Shown: positions 8,033 to 17,085 of the stretch, in pieces
Position numbering within the stretch: the first letter of the stretch is position 1
Layout of the letters: the number at the start of each line of letters is the position of its first letter
NCBI RefSeq assembly: GCF_000190635.1
Contig: NC_015172.1
Span: forward strand, 868,001 to 932,000
DNA from: Syntrophobotulus glycolicus DSM 8271
GTDB lineage: Bacteria > Bacillota > Desulfitobacteriia > Desulfitobacteriales > Syntrophobotulaceae
Direction: 5' to 3'
DNA length: 64,000 nucleotides
Notes under the pieces: model-generated
Seen by the model: only the letters and a program-made list of their open reading frames with translations
Database searches by the model: none
Told to the model about the DNA's origin: nothing
Translations under genes and position numbers: made by a program

Positions 8033-9266
8033 GCAGGAGATCAAGCGTGTGATTGGAAGGCTCAAGCCTGATGACGCAATGGAAGACAGATTGGCAGAGA
8101 AGCTGACCAAGGGTGATCCGGGAAGGGCCTCCTATAGAGCGATCGCTTCGATAGCAGCCGGACTTGTCATGATTATTGGCACGGGCGTCTTGATCTATTC
8201 TCATTCAGCTGCGGATGCAAACTTAAGGATAAGCCAAAAGGTGAGCCAGGAGAGTACGATTGCGCAAGGACCTGACGGGCCAACTGGAAAATCAGAGCCA
8301 GAAACGCAAGATCATAGAACGCAAGATCATAGCACAGGCGTGATGGAGAAGGAGCGAACCAATACGGACCGGGAAAAGGAAGAAAACGCCCTCAAAAGTG
8401 AAAATAGCCCAGTTGAAGATTCCAGCCCGCCGGGGTCTGAAGCGCCCAGGGCGCTGCCGCCCAAAAGTGACGAAAATGCCGATACCGGACCGGTACGCAG
8501 AAGCGATAGTGCCGACAGTTCGGAGGCACTCTTGTCCCCAAGCACAAAGGAGCAAAATACAGGCATTTTTATTCCTCAAATTCAATTGCCCGGCGACACT
8601 GAGCCGGTGGCGAAAATGATGGGGCTTATTGTGTATCAAGGCAGAATATATAAGCAAAGCTCTTCATCTGAAGAGTGGAACAATGCAGCTGAATTAGTTG
8701 GTGAAAAACTCGGAACGACCAAGGGAAATCTGACAGAATGGAGTACGCAAAGGGATGATGCGCCGGAGCTGGCCTCAACGGTAGGAGTGCGGGATGTCTA
8801 TACGGTAAAAGGGTACGAGAAGAGCTTTCGCATTATGACGTATGACAAGCTCAATGGGCAAACTTATGCCTATTTCTTTGAGTGCTTAAATGGGATGACA
8901 GTGAAAACAGGAAATGACGTTTTTGGTAAGTTCAACATCGAGAATAATATAGGTTCTCTGAAATACGAGGACTTTGACAGTTGGGACAGCGGGAAGAATC
9001 ATTACAAAGCATTTACGGGATTTGATCAATTTGCGCGTTTTCTTGAGGCCCTGGAAAACGCGATTCCGCTTGAACGAGAGAGTTTATCCTATTTATTTGA
9101 TGAACAGGGTTTCACAAGTCAAAAATTCATGCAAGTAAAACTGAAGGATGGTACTGAAGTGGAGTTAAGACTAATTGAGGGCGGCTATGTTTACTATAAC
9201 GGCCTGAATATTGTTTTCAAAGTTGAAGACGCCGCTTTTAGAGGTCTTTGGAATGAACTCAATTAA
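8025..9266 (+). CDS. membrane anti-sigma factor with large extracellular part
   Basis: Protein of 413 residues with a short cytoplasmic N-terminus (about 1-38) expected to hold the sigma factor. One membrane helix follows (about 40-60, IASIAAGLVMIIGTGVLIYS), then a Ser/Pro/Glu-rich low-complexity linker (about 70-180) and a folded extracellular domain of about 220 residues that I do not recognise. Overlap with the sigma gene is the classic arrangement of ECF/anti-sigma pairs. The ATG at 8025 is preferred over 8019 for its spacing to GGAAGG. The outside domain presumably senses an envelope signal; that is inference. Confidence 0.8.
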   Translation: MDKQEIKRVIGRLKPDDAMEDRLAEKLTKGDPGRASYRAIASIAAGLVMIIGTGVLIYSHSAADANLRISQKVSQESTIAQGPDGPTGKSEPETQDHRTQDHSTGVMEKERTNTDREKEENALKSENSPVEDSSPPGSEAPRALPPKSDENADTGPVRRSDSADSSEALLSPSTKEQNTGIFIPQIQLPGDTEPVAKMMGLIVYQGRIYKQSSSSEEWNNAAELVGEKLGTTKGNLTEWSTQRDDAPELASTVGVRDVYTVKGYEKSFRIMTYDKLNGQTYAYFFECLNGMTVKTGNDVFGKFNIENNIGSLKYEDFDSWDSGKNHYKAFTGFDQFARFLEALENAIPLERESLSYLFDEQGFTSQKFMQVKLKDGTEVELRLIEGGYVYYNGLNIVFKVEDAAFRGLWNELN

Positions 9267-9412
9267 CAGATTTACAGTCTAATCGAGCAGTAAAAGGAAA
9301 GGGGTGATATCTTTCGAGCAGTCAGCAATGGAGATTCTTGATCTCTGTCCAGTGTAAATTCAGGATGACGAATCTGAGGGCAATCGAGATGAAACAGTGA
9401 AGGAGAATTAAT

Positions 9413-10129
9413 TTGAAAAAAAGTTTAAAAGTTTTGCTCAGCGTACTCGCCATAACGTTCCTGTTGGCCCAAAATACATTTGCGGCGGAGTTGCCGCAAG
9501 CCGGTGTCATTGAGACCTCGGCAAGCAGCTCAATCAGCGTGGAGCCAGACACGGTTCAACTTAGTCTGACCGTCAGAACAGAAGAGAGGTCCGCCGCATT
9601 GGCACAAGAAAAAAATGCAGCCGCTGTGAGCAAGGCGATAGACCTGCTTGTCCGTGAAGGAATTCATAAAGAGCGCATTAAAACGACGACCTACTCCACC
9701 TATTCTTACACGAAGACCACTGGCGAGAAGAACGCCGATGAAGTTACCGTATACTCAACGAACAGCAGTTTAGAAGTTAAGCTTAGTGAATTGGATAAAG
9801 TAGGTGAAATTTTAAACAAATTAGCTGGCATTAACGAACTTAACGTAAATTCTGTAAATTATTCTGTGCAGGATTTTGCAAAATACAAGGAGCAGCTGAT
9901 TGCCGCGGCTATCGCCGACGCCAGGCAAAGTATTCAATATAGTGCGGATGCCCTGGGGGTGAAGCTGGATAAAGTAAATTCTCTGAGCGTAAACTTCAGC
10001 TCAGATTCAAATGTTCGTCCTTATGTGAAAGCGGATAGCGTTGCGGGAACCACTGTGCCTCAGCCGCAGAATCCGGATCAAATTATTATTTCGGCAACAG
10101 TAAATCTGTCCTATTTTGTTCAGCAATAA
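9413..10129 (+). CDS. secreted SIMPL-domain (DUF541) protein
   Basis: Protein of 238 residues with a Sec signal peptide (KKSLKVLLSVLAITFLLA, likely cut after FAA) and a SIMPL/DUF541 domain filling the rest. Recognisable segments are VEPDTVQLSLTVRTEERSAA, a central TTTYSTYSYTKTT, and the end QIIISATVNLSYFVQQ. Relatives such as YggE are periplasmic or surface proteins linked to oxidative or envelope stress; the biochemical role is unsettled. Translation starts at TTG, eight bases after AGGAG. It lies downstream of the sigma/anti-sigma pair and may belong to its regulon, which is inference from position. Confidence 0.85.
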   Translation: MKKSLKVLLSVLAITFLLAQNTFAAELPQAGVIETSASSSISVEPDTVQLSLTVRTEERSAALAQEKNAAAVSKAIDLLVREGIHKERIKTTTYSTYSYTKTTGEKNADEVTVYSTNSSLEVKLSELDKVGEILNKLAGINELNVNSVNYSVQDFAKYKEQLIAAAIADARQSIQYSADALGVKLDKVNSLSVNFSSDSNVRPYVKADSVAGTTVPQPQNPDQIIISATVNLSYFVQQ

Positions 10130-10279
10130 GTAATTCAGCGGTCGATGGAAGCCCCTCGTTCCCATTTTGCTGTTCTTTGTTTAAGCATCAGATTTGCAAG
10201 TATGGTAGTGCGTAACCTGAAGAAATACCCCGTTTTACTCTTTTATCACGCTGATACTCATGCTTTAAGCCGATTTTTC

Positions 10280-10574
10280 ACTACAAGCTCAGCGTGTTTC
10301 TGGCAAAGGCTCCGGGGCACCGGGGACACCGTAAAGCCCTTCGGGCGGTAAAATACGTGGCAAGCGGTTCCGCGTCGATGATGGAATCGCTCGCTTATCA
10401 CAACAGTCCGCGGAGCAGGGTAAGGATGTCTTGAGATCAGCCCTACTTGAAAGACAGGGAATCGGTGTGATGCAGTTCAACACCATTCAGCTTTACAACC
10501 AGGATGCTTGCAGAGATTTTGCTTATCATCTCGCGGCTCGTCTCGGCAAACGTATGCAAATCCGTACGAAGCTG
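10280..10574 (+). pseudogene. decayed, internally deleted paralogue of the 53.7 kb nuclease-like gene
   Basis: This stretch reads along with 54085-54535. GGGCGGTAAAATAC, then GGTTCCGC, ATGGAATCG, AACAGTC, CACCATTCA and the CGTATGCAAATCCG-like end all appear in the same order. Between GCTTAT and CACAACAGT about 170 bases present in the intact gene are missing, exactly the part encoding the putative catalytic core. Frames are broken and no start remains. It abuts the stop of the convergent MFS gene. This is a dead duplicate, or a residue of an earlier copy. Confidence 0.75.
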
Positions 10575-10577
10575 TTC

Positions 10578-11810
10578 CTATTTTATTCCAACACAGGGAA
10601 CATCTGATTTCATAAATAAATACCAGCCTGCAAGGGCGATGAGAGAAAAAACAGTAATTAAACCACCCAAAGCGATGACAAAATTATTCCAGGAGAGGGA
10701 AGCAATTGACATCCCGATACTGCCCATTACGGTAAACAATGTGTTGATTAATGAGGATGTCGATCCGGCAGCGCCCTTGTTCTGCTCTAAAAGGGTGCTG
10801 GTGCTGAATGGGCGCATCGTCGTACCGACCAATGACATGATCAAAAATGAGCCCCAGAACAAGAACGGCGACAATCTTCCAACAGTGACAACGAAAATTC
10901 CGCTTACGGATGCTGACCCAAAACAGATAACAGGGATATATTTCTTATCCACTTCGTTTAAAAGCTTAACATAGATGGTAGGTCCTAGAATGGAAACCAG
11001 AGCGTTCGCTGCAAAGAAATAGCTGTAGACTTGGGCGCTTAATCCGAAATAGTTCATATAGATAAAAGAGGAAAGAGCCAAATAGCCCATAAATGGCAAT
11101 GCGCTGCTGGAAAATATGATTGCTGGAATAATGAAGCTTCTATTTTTTGCAACAGCAAATAATCGTCCTAATGAACCGGTTAATGTTCCCCTATACTTTT
11201 CCTCATCAATTAAAGTTTCTTGATAAAAGAAAGCCAGTATTAAGTTAATTGCGCTAATCATCGCTAAGGTCCAAAAGGTACCTCTCCAATTAAAAAATTG
11301 TAAAATCATCGCCCCAATAACTGGTGCGATCATTGGCGCCAAACCAGAAATGGTTTGCGTGATTGCCAGGGCAACCTCTCTTTTTCTCCCGGAATAGCAG
11401 TCCTTAATAATTGCAACAGATATTGAGGTAATTCCGCCTGCCCCTATTGCCTGTACAATCCTTGAAAAAATCATAAAATAGATGCCGGCTGATAAAGCGC
11501 AGGAAATACTTCCGATAATATAGATGAAGCTGCCCATGATCAGGACCGGTTTTCGTCCGTATTTATCGCTTAAGGGGCCCCACAGCAATATCCCAAGTGC
11601 ATAAAAAATAAAAAAAGCACTCAAGGTCATATTTGTGATGGCAGAATTGCTGCTGAAATAGTCATTCATCTGAGGCAGTGCAGGTAAATACATATCTGTT
11701 GATAACGGCACAAACATATTCATAATGGCCAGATAAGCAATAAGCCCTTTATTTCCCAAATATATTTGCCGGTCATTCTTTGTTCCAACTTCAGTTTCTA
11801 TTTGATTCAC
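10578..11810 (-). CDS. Bcr/CflA-family multidrug MFS transporter
   Basis: Proton-driven exporter of 410 residues with about 12 membrane helices. N-terminal MNMFVPLSTDMYLPALPQM is the Bcr/CflA hallmark, and the MFS loop 2-3 motif is seen in WGPLSDKYGRKPVL. Helix 4/5 region ARIVQAIGAGG-like (SRIVQAIGAGGITS) carries the drug-proton antiport motif C context. The GTG at 11810 is chosen because TAGGAG precedes it by about ten bases; the longer frame to 11903 has no ribosome site and overlaps transposase debris. It is probably a drug or metabolite exporter; substrate unknown. Confidence 0.88.
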   Translation of the reverse strand: MNQIETEVGTKNDRQIYLGNKGLIAYLAIMNMFVPLSTDMYLPALPQMNDYFSSNSAITNMTLSAFFIFYALGILLWGPLSDKYGRKPVLIMGSFIYIIGSISCALSAGIYFMIFSRIVQAIGAGGITSISVAIIKDCYSGRKREVALAITQTISGLAPMIAPVIGAMILQFFNWRGTFWTLAMISAINLILAFFYQETLIDEEKYRGTLTGSLGRLFAVAKNRSFIIPAIIFSSSALPFMGYLALSSFIYMNYFGLSAQVYSYFFAANALVSILGPTIYVKLLNEVDKKYIPVICFGSASVSGIFVVTVGRLSPFLFWGSFLIMSLVGTTMRPFSTSTLLEQNKGAAGSTSSLINTLFTVMGSIGMSIASLSWNNFVIALGGLITVFSLIALAGWYLFMKSDVPCVGIK

Positions 11811-11974
11811 TGGCCGAATTCTCCTACATATTGAATATCTATGTCTCTGATTTTTTTGATGATACCGGTTAACCTTATTTGATGAAAGCCGATGAGGAAC
11901 CATAGTTGAGACTGTCTTTTTATTTTTATTAATCTTACGGCTTCTGCTTTGAATCGTCTGTCATACGTTTTCAT
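11807..11974 (-). pseudogene. truncated IS3-type transposase OrfA N-terminus
   Basis: From an ATG with a good GGAGAGGAG ribosome site the frame begins MKTYDRRFKAEAVRLIK, the typical start of IS3-family OrfA helix-turn-helix proteins. After about 17 residues the similarity stops, and the frame drifts to a stop that overlaps the GTG of the MFS gene. The rest of the element is absent, so this is an insertion-sequence scar that now lies in the MFS leader. Confidence 0.45.
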
Positions 11975-12301
11975 TGCCGCTCCTCTCCCACGCTGTTCTT
12001 TATTTTAGCTTATTTGAGGGTGTTTGGCGACTGTATTATCGCAGCACTTATCATGGGCCCGATGTGTGATACTTGGTTGTTCCGGTCATCCTAGGCGCAG
12101 GATTCTTATGTAGCGGCAGACAAAAGAGGCGTGGTAAAGGTGAGATCGTTTGCTATCAGGAGTTTTTTAGGATGAATTTTTGAAAGGAATAGCGCTAAGA
12201 ATCCTCAAGCACAAATCGGGAGATAACTTATTATTAATCGGAGGCTCAGCTTCGGTTGATAATTTGGCTGGTCAAACAGCTGGGGTTGGGAGGGTGACGG
12301 A
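11975..12301. other. 327-base gap without a gene
   Basis: I see no open frame with a start and ribosome site, no repeat and no clear terminator. The region separates the divergent transposase scar and the alkD-like gene. It presumably holds the promoter of the latter; GTTGGGAGGGTGACGG just before 12302 supplies its ribosome site. Confidence 0.5.
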
Positions 12302-12946
12302 ATGGATATTTTTGAAAAGTTCAAATCAGCGGCAGACCCTGAAAAGGCCGCACGGATGAGTGCGTATATGCGTGACCGGTTTCTTTTTCTCGGCATACCG
12401 ACACCAGAGCGAAAGAAACTGAGCCGTGAGTTTTTCAAAACCATAGACAGGAGGGCTGTTGATTGGGCGTTTATTTTCAAATGCTGGGGACAGCCGGAAC
12501 GCGAGTATCAATATTTGGCAATAGAGTATCTGGCAAAATTCAAGAGTTTTTTGACACCCTCGGACATCCCTCATCTTCATGAAATTGCTATTGCTAAGTC
12601 GTGGTGGGATACGATTGATGGGCTAGACGTTATTGTCGGGGATATTGCGCTGCGATATCCGGAAGTTAATGATATTCTCCGGCAATGGAGTGTTGACGAC
12701 AATATATGGCTTCGGCGCATAGCCATTGACCATCAGATGAGGAGGAAGGAGAGAACGAACACTGTTTTGCTGGAGCAAATTCTCGTCAATAACTTTGGTC
12801 AGAAGGAATTTTTCGTTAATAAAGCTATAGGTTGGATTTTGCGAGAGTACAGCAAAACCAATCCAGACTGGGTTCGCGATTTTCTCGATGAGCACAAGGC
12901 CAAAATGGCGCCGCTGAGTATCCGTGAAGCGAGCAAGTATATTTAA
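12302..12946 (+). CDS. DNA alkylation repair protein, AlkD family
   Basis: HEAT-repeat DNA glycosylase of 214 residues. Relatives remove positively charged alkyl bases (such as 3- and 7-alkylpurines) without flipping the base. Family marks are the N-terminal FLGIPTPERKKLSREF, the catalytic-face segment AKSWWDTIDGLD (Trp and Asp), DNIWLRRIAIDHQ and the C-terminal AIGWILREYSKTNPDWVRDF. The length is normal for the family. It joins two more alkylation-related genes in the window (45.2 kb glycosylase and 52.1 kb ATL). GGGAGGGTG lies just upstream of the ATG. Confidence 0.92.
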   Translation: MDIFEKFKSAADPEKAARMSAYMRDRFLFLGIPTPERKKLSREFFKTIDRRAVDWAFIFKCWGQPEREYQYLAIEYLAKFKSFLTPSDIPHLHEIAIAKSWWDTIDGLDVIVGDIALRYPEVNDILRQWSVDDNIWLRRIAIDHQMRRKERTNTVLLEQILVNNFGQKEFFVNKAIGWILREYSKTNPDWVRDFLDEHKAKMAPLSIREASKYI

Positions 12947-12962
12947 GGGTTCATAAAGTGCC

Positions 12963-13106
12963 GGCGGAATCACACATCGTGTTGTCTATCCGGATTTGGA
13001 GGATGTCGCCAAAGCTGTGCAGAGATTTCATGGCATAGAGGAAGAATTGCTTACCGGTAAAAAAGCGTGCGATAGAATGCGGCCGACCTTCCTCAGTTTA
13101 AGCTGA
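12963..13106 (+). pseudogene. fragment resembling the C-terminus of a REP/Y1-type transposase
   Basis: A 47-codon open stretch without a start reads PDLEDVAKAVQRFHGIEEEL and LTGKKACDRMRP before its stop. The helix-turn-helix-like layout (helix, short gap, EELL, basic tail) is like the DnaA-like C-terminal tail of REP-associated tyrosine transposases. The catalytic half is missing. The identification is tentative. Confidence 0.3.
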
Positions 13107-13115
13107 GAAAGTGCT

Positions 13116-13694
13116 TTAGATTTTCAGGTTAATCGTTTTACCGTCAATGGCAATGAAGCTTTGATCAAGGATAATTTTTGAGTCCAGGCTGAAGTTTTTT
13201 GGCAATTCCTGTTTTTCTCCTGTATTTAGATTAATCACATAAGCTTCATTAATATGATCAAGAAGCTGTGACGCCCAAAAAACATAATGATTCTGAACAA
13301 AATATTTGAAAGAACGGCCTCCCCCATGTCCGCCGCGTGCTATTTCTTTCTGATTCTTATTTTCTAAGTTAATGGCAATTAATTTTGTATTCCCCTGGTT
13401 CCAATCTTTACCGGCCAGGTATTCTTCAATAACAATCCAAGGGGCGGTAGCAGGCGAAATATGATAAACCCAAGTTAATCGTTCTGTCCCGTTTTCCGTA
13501 ATGCTATCTACTAATGGGAGCTCTGTAATAAGTTTTGCGTTCCTTTTACTGAGGCTGTTGTGATCTGAAAGGTAAATTGATGTAGGGGTGACCGGGTAAA
13601 TATTTCCCTCGGTATCAGGCTTGCGATTGTCAGAGATCGCTTTTTGAGAAGCATAACGGGGATCAATCCTTTGTTTTTCATTCAGACAAAATTT
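13116..13694 (-). pseudogene. 5'-truncated gene for a secreted-type protein of unknown family
   Basis: A continuous frame of 192 sense codons on the minus strand has a normal stop but no ATG, GTG or TTG near its 5' end and begins right after an in-frame TAA. The product includes RYASQKAISDNRKPDTEGN, ERLTWVYHISPATAPWIVIE, QKEIARGGHGGGRSFKYF and the end IAIDGKTINLKI. Repeating short beta-strand-like blocks with W/Y and polar turns suggest a beta-propeller or similar extracellular fold. The missing N-terminus (signal peptide and first blades) marks it as a pseudogene, unless translation starts at an unusual codon. Confidence 0.55.
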
Positions 13695-14006
13695 TTAGAA
13701 AGTACAAACCATATGGATAAGGTTTTAAGTTCAAAGTAAAAAGAAGAAGGGTTTTCTAATTAATTGTAATTTTTTCCCGTTTCCAGGCAATGCTTTGGAA
13801 ATATCAGCTTTTGGCTAATTTGGGCTGAAATATTCAGTAAAAAGAATTTAATTTCAAGAGATGGTAGAATATGGGCCAATCCTTCTTTGATTTTCATAAT
13901 CTTCTATCCTATGATCAAGATCAGCCCCTCAATTCAACTTTGGTCTGCTGAGTAAAAATCAATAATGATGACTGATTCCTAAAAAATAATTTGGAGGGAT
14001 AAGAGA
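13695..14006. other. 312-base AT-rich gap
   Basis: AT-rich non-coding DNA lies between the truncated gene and the lipoprotein gene. I see no complete frame, repeat or terminator. GGAGGGATAAGAG before 14007 is the ribosome site of the lipoprotein. Confidence 0.5.
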
Positions 14007-14675
14007 ATGAGAAAAGTGAGCTATATTTTCTTCATCATGCTGGTTACAGCCGGTCTCTTGTCAGGATGTGCCAGGAAAGATTCGCCCGATCCCGAGGCCA
14101 ATCTCACCAGCGCTCCGGCCATGACCCAATCCTTAAAACAAGCATTAAAATTATCTGATGCAGAACTGGTTGAAAAATACTGCAGCGGCATCGACCTCGT
14201 CCTGGCCGATAATCTGCTGTTCGCCCAGGCCAAAGATATTCCCGCGGAAACCCTGTATATATTTTTTTGCTACATAACTGGCTCGCCAGAAGGTTCGGAG
14301 AATATTCAGGAAAAATGGTACAATAAAACGGATGACAAATACCATGTGCCGGTGGCCGACATCGAAGAAGTATTAAACCGCTATTTTGACGGTGTTGTTT
14401 TCGATCCTACTGAGATTGAAGAAGTAAACAACGAAACCGGAGCCTACTTACACTACGATACAAAGACAAAGGAATTTATCGCTAGCGGGTTAGGAGGATT
14501 TGGCGGGGGGCGCTTCCCGAAATTAGCTGCCAAAGAACAGCTTAGTGACGATACCTTGAAACTGACCGTTGATTATTATGATCCCGAATATAAAAATGTT
14601 TTCTATACTAAAGCCTATACAATTCGATTTACCGAGGAAGGCTATCAGTATTTGTCCATCAAAATGGTGGTGTAG
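14007..14675 (+). CDS. lipoprotein of unknown function
   Basis: Protein of 222 residues with a lipoprotein signal peptide (RKVSYIFFIMLVTAGLL) and the lipobox LLSGC, so the mature N-terminal Cys at about residue 21 would be lipidated and anchored outside the membrane. The remainder is soluble and acidic, with a Gly-rich SGLGGFGGGRFPKLA turn and the C-terminal TKAYTIRFTEEGYQYLSIKM. I do not recognise a domain. The start is supported by GGAGG before the ATG. Confidence 0.8.
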   Translation: MRKVSYIFFIMLVTAGLLSGCARKDSPDPEANLTSAPAMTQSLKQALKLSDAELVEKYCSGIDLVLADNLLFAQAKDIPAETLYIFFCYITGSPEGSENIQEKWYNKTDDKYHVPVADIEEVLNRYFDGVVFDPTEIEEVNNETGAYLHYDTKTKEFIASGLGGFGGGRFPKLAAKEQLSDDTLKLTVDYYDPEYKNVFYTKAYTIRFTEEGYQYLSIKMVV

Positions 14676-14958
14676 GGTATCTTTGCCGCTCGGCAGTCAA
14701 AACAGGGCTATGGGCTGTTTGCCGGTGTGCTCCCCACCAAGGGAAATCTGAAAAAATTTGTCATCACCGTCATCACAGATCATCGGGGTGGCGGGTTTTT
14801 CTTATCCGGCCGGCAGCGTCTGATCTGGTCTCCATCGGTGTCTGGGTTTCTGATAATAGTTAAGAAATCAAATGAAATGGAACAAAACCTTGATTCCTTC
14901 CATAGACTATACGGGCAAAAATTGTCTGCGACAAATATTATTTAGCCAAGGAGAGATA

Positions 14959-15111
14959 ATGATGTCGGCATGGGACGATTTGGCTGGTTCGAAGGTAGCG
15001 GGTTACGACAGTTTTCCAACCCCAGTGAGTAACAAATACTTGAATAAACCTAACTGCACTTGGTATTGCTGGAATCGAGCGAGTTATCAGGCAGGAAAGC
15101 AGCTTGTATAA
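14959..15111 (+). CDS. 50-residue CHAP-like fragment
   Basis: Short frame with a GGAGAG ribosome site. Its product ends with a cysteine-containing stretch, NKPNCTWYCWNRASYQAGKQ. The CTWY...NR pattern is the start of CHAP amidase domains, where the Cys is the catalytic residue, but the His-containing remainder is missing. It is either a truncated wall hydrolase or a small protein of its own. No hydrolase function can be expected without the rest of the domain. Confidence 0.4.
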   Translation: MMSAWDDLAGSKVAGYDSFPTPVSNKYLNKPNCTWYCWNRASYQAGKQLV

Positions 15112-15129
15112 ACGAAAAGGAAAATAAAA

Positions 15130-15837
15130 ATGGAAGAGACAAAAAGCAATCATAAAGGCAATAAGCATGTCCGTAAGATAAAATTGCGATTGGAGCAGCC
15201 GGCGGACTATCGAAAGGTGGAAGAACTCACGCGGGAAGCCTTTTGGAATCACTATGTGCCGGGCTGCAACGAGCACTACCTGCTGCATATCATGCGGGAT
15301 TGCGGAGCGTTCATCCGGGAACTTGATACCGTTGCGGAAATTGATGGAGAGATTGTTGGGAACATCGTTTATACGAAGGGGAAGATACTCGGTGACGACG
15401 GAATAAGCCGGGAGGTATTAAGCTTTGGCCCCGTATCAGTGCTGCCTGCACTTAAGGCCGCGGGTATCGGCAGCGCCTTGATTGAATACACCCTCGCCCG
15501 CGCAAAAGAATCCGGTCACGGTGCGGTACTGATATATGGCGATCCCGCGTATTATCAGAGATTCGGCTTTATTTCCGCTGAAACGTTTGGCATCGGGACA
15601 GCGGATAATATGTACGCGCAACCTCTTCAGGCACTGGAATTACGGGAAGGAACACTTCGCGGCTGCAAGGGGCGGTTCTTTGAGGATGCTGTTTACGATA
15701 TCGACGAAGAGGCTGCCGCTGAATTTGATAAGACTTTCCCTGATAAAGAGCTTCAGGATGATTTGCCGAGCCAGGAAAGGTTCCGCTGCCTATTGGGATT
15801 GAGGCGGCCAAGAGGGGCTGGCGGTGGTAAGGAATGA
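15130..15837 (+). CDS. GNAT-family N-acetyltransferase (YhbS-like)
   Basis: Cytosolic acetyltransferase of 235 residues using acetyl-CoA. The acceptor is unknown. GNAT motif A is seen as LSFGPVSVLPALKAAGIGSALIEYTLARA, read here in two parts with the acetyl-CoA loop AAGIGSAL. Motif B follows as AVLIYGDPAYYQRFGF. The layout, including the family's PAYYQRFGF and the tail with EFDKTFPDKE, matches YhbS-type enzymes. The ribosome site is weak (AAAAGGAAAA), so translation could be low. It stands alone. Confidence 0.9.
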   Translation: MEETKSNHKGNKHVRKIKLRLEQPADYRKVEELTREAFWNHYVPGCNEHYLLHIMRDCGAFIRELDTVAEIDGEIVGNIVYTKGKILGDDGISREVLSFGPVSVLPALKAAGIGSALIEYTLARAKESGHGAVLIYGDPAYYQRFGFISAETFGIGTADNMYAQPLQALELREGTLRGCKGRFFEDAVYDIDEEAAAEFDKTFPDKELQDDLPSQERFRCLLGLRRPRGAGGGKE

Positions 15838-15880
15838 CAAAGACGATTGTTCCGATAATTTTTGATTTCTGCAGCTAGGG

Positions 15881-16590
15881 GATATTCTAAGACGGGCGCA
15901 AGGGCTTTCTTCAAAATTGACAATTCCTTCAGCCGTTCCAAGTATTACCCAGATTTTAGGCAATCCAAATCAAGGCAGCGGTGGTTTTGCCGTAAATATA
16001 CCGTATAATCATTTGGGTATTGTATCAATAGTATTATTGATCCTCTTTATGCTGGCAGGTGCTTTCTTAAAAGGGGGATTTTTAGGCTGTGTCCTTGCGG
16101 GGGTTAACGATCACGAGGTTCGTATAGGCACTTTTATGGCGATGGCAAAAAAATATTTTTTGCGGTTTATTTTACAGTCATCCATCACCTTCATTTTGGT
16201 GATTGCTTTTGTACCGTTTTTCTTTATTCCAGGACCGCTGGTCCTATTTCTCTTCATTGGCATAATAATTTTATTTTTTTATCTTATGTTTTGGGATTAT
16301 ATTATTGTTGTTGAAAACGCAAAGCTAATAGATGCTGCCCGAATTTCTTGCAGCCTTGTTCAATCTAATTTAAGAAAGGTGCTCTCTTTGGTAATCCCTG
16401 TTTCCATAATAACCGCTCTTTTTGGTATCTGGCGAATGCCCTGATTGCGGCTCATCTTATTTTTGCGGTCATCGCTATTGCCGCCTATGCGTATTACGGA
16501 ACAGTAGTTATTTTTACAATAATGATATTTTATCTAGAGTCCAGGAGAAAGATGGAGAACGGATACGATGGGGATATGTCCGGGAGCTGA
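15881..16590 (+). pseudogene. frameshifted polytopic membrane protein
   Basis: The frame from about 15881 encodes DILRRARQGLSSK, then several strong membrane helices (LGIVSIVLLILFMLAGAF, ITFILVIAFVPFFFIPG and others) and stops at 16441 after ITALFG. The next frame over carries on naturally with YLANALIAAHLIFAVIAIAA and FTIMIFYLESRRK to 16590. The join near 16425 is therefore a frameshift. A usable start is also missing. The architecture (LRRA start, inner helices, SRRK end) resembles uncharacterised YciC/DUF975-like membrane proteins. Confidence 0.6.
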
Positions 16591-17011
16591 GAGCTCAGTC
16601 CCTTGCAGACGTTTGTCGAGGTCGGCCGGTCAAAATGGACACTGGTGTCCAATTTGAAGCCGGTTGAAAGAGGAGAATCAGGAAAGGGGTCCGGAGGGAG
16701 AGCGATTTCCGGGCAGGGACGATTAAACAGTGGCCGCCCAAAAGCCCATGGGGCTACTGATGCATGATATTCAAAAACCACAGGAAATGTTTCTAATTTT
16801 AATTTGTGGAATAAAAAAGTTCAATATTACGCATTAGTTGTATGATAATTTGTGTTTGCTTTCAGCAAACTCGAACAACTTTTCGGATCAAGACTGGAGG
16901 AAGGAACGGCGGCTGAAGATGCTGTCGTTTTTTGTGTATCCTTTTAAAAAAAATTTCCAATTGAGGTAGGATTATGCGGATATTTGTTTAATCATATCTC
17001 ATATTGTTTAT
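16591..17011. other. gap with one palindrome and no gene
   Basis: Non-coding stretch of about 420 bases between the broken membrane-protein gene and the WYL regulator promoter. Apart from the palindrome at 16630-16657 I see only purine-rich DNA (GGAGAATCAGGAAAGG) that may be residue of a lost mobile element. Confidence 0.4.
16630..16657. repeat. palindromic repeat, copy 1
   Basis: Arms TCAAAATGGACAC and GTGTCCAATTTGA around a TG centre (13-bp arms, one mismatch). It shares its core with 30041-30066 and, more loosely, with 39829-39854. Confidence 0.7.
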
Positions 17012-17063
17012 GACAAACTATTGTCGCTGTATTTTTGCCATGGTTTGCCATTCGCGATAGAAT
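17012..17063 (+). promoter_or_regulatory. promoter of the WYL regulator with adjacent dyad
   Basis: TTGCCA (17035-17040), a 17-base spacer and TAGAAT (17058-17063) form a good housekeeping promoter, 22 bases before the WYL start. Just upstream a short dyad, GACAA-ACTA-TTGTC (17012-17025), sits where a regulator could bind, for example for autoregulation. Confidence 0.5.
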
Positions 17064-17085
17064 AAAAAAAACAGCGGAGGTTGTG

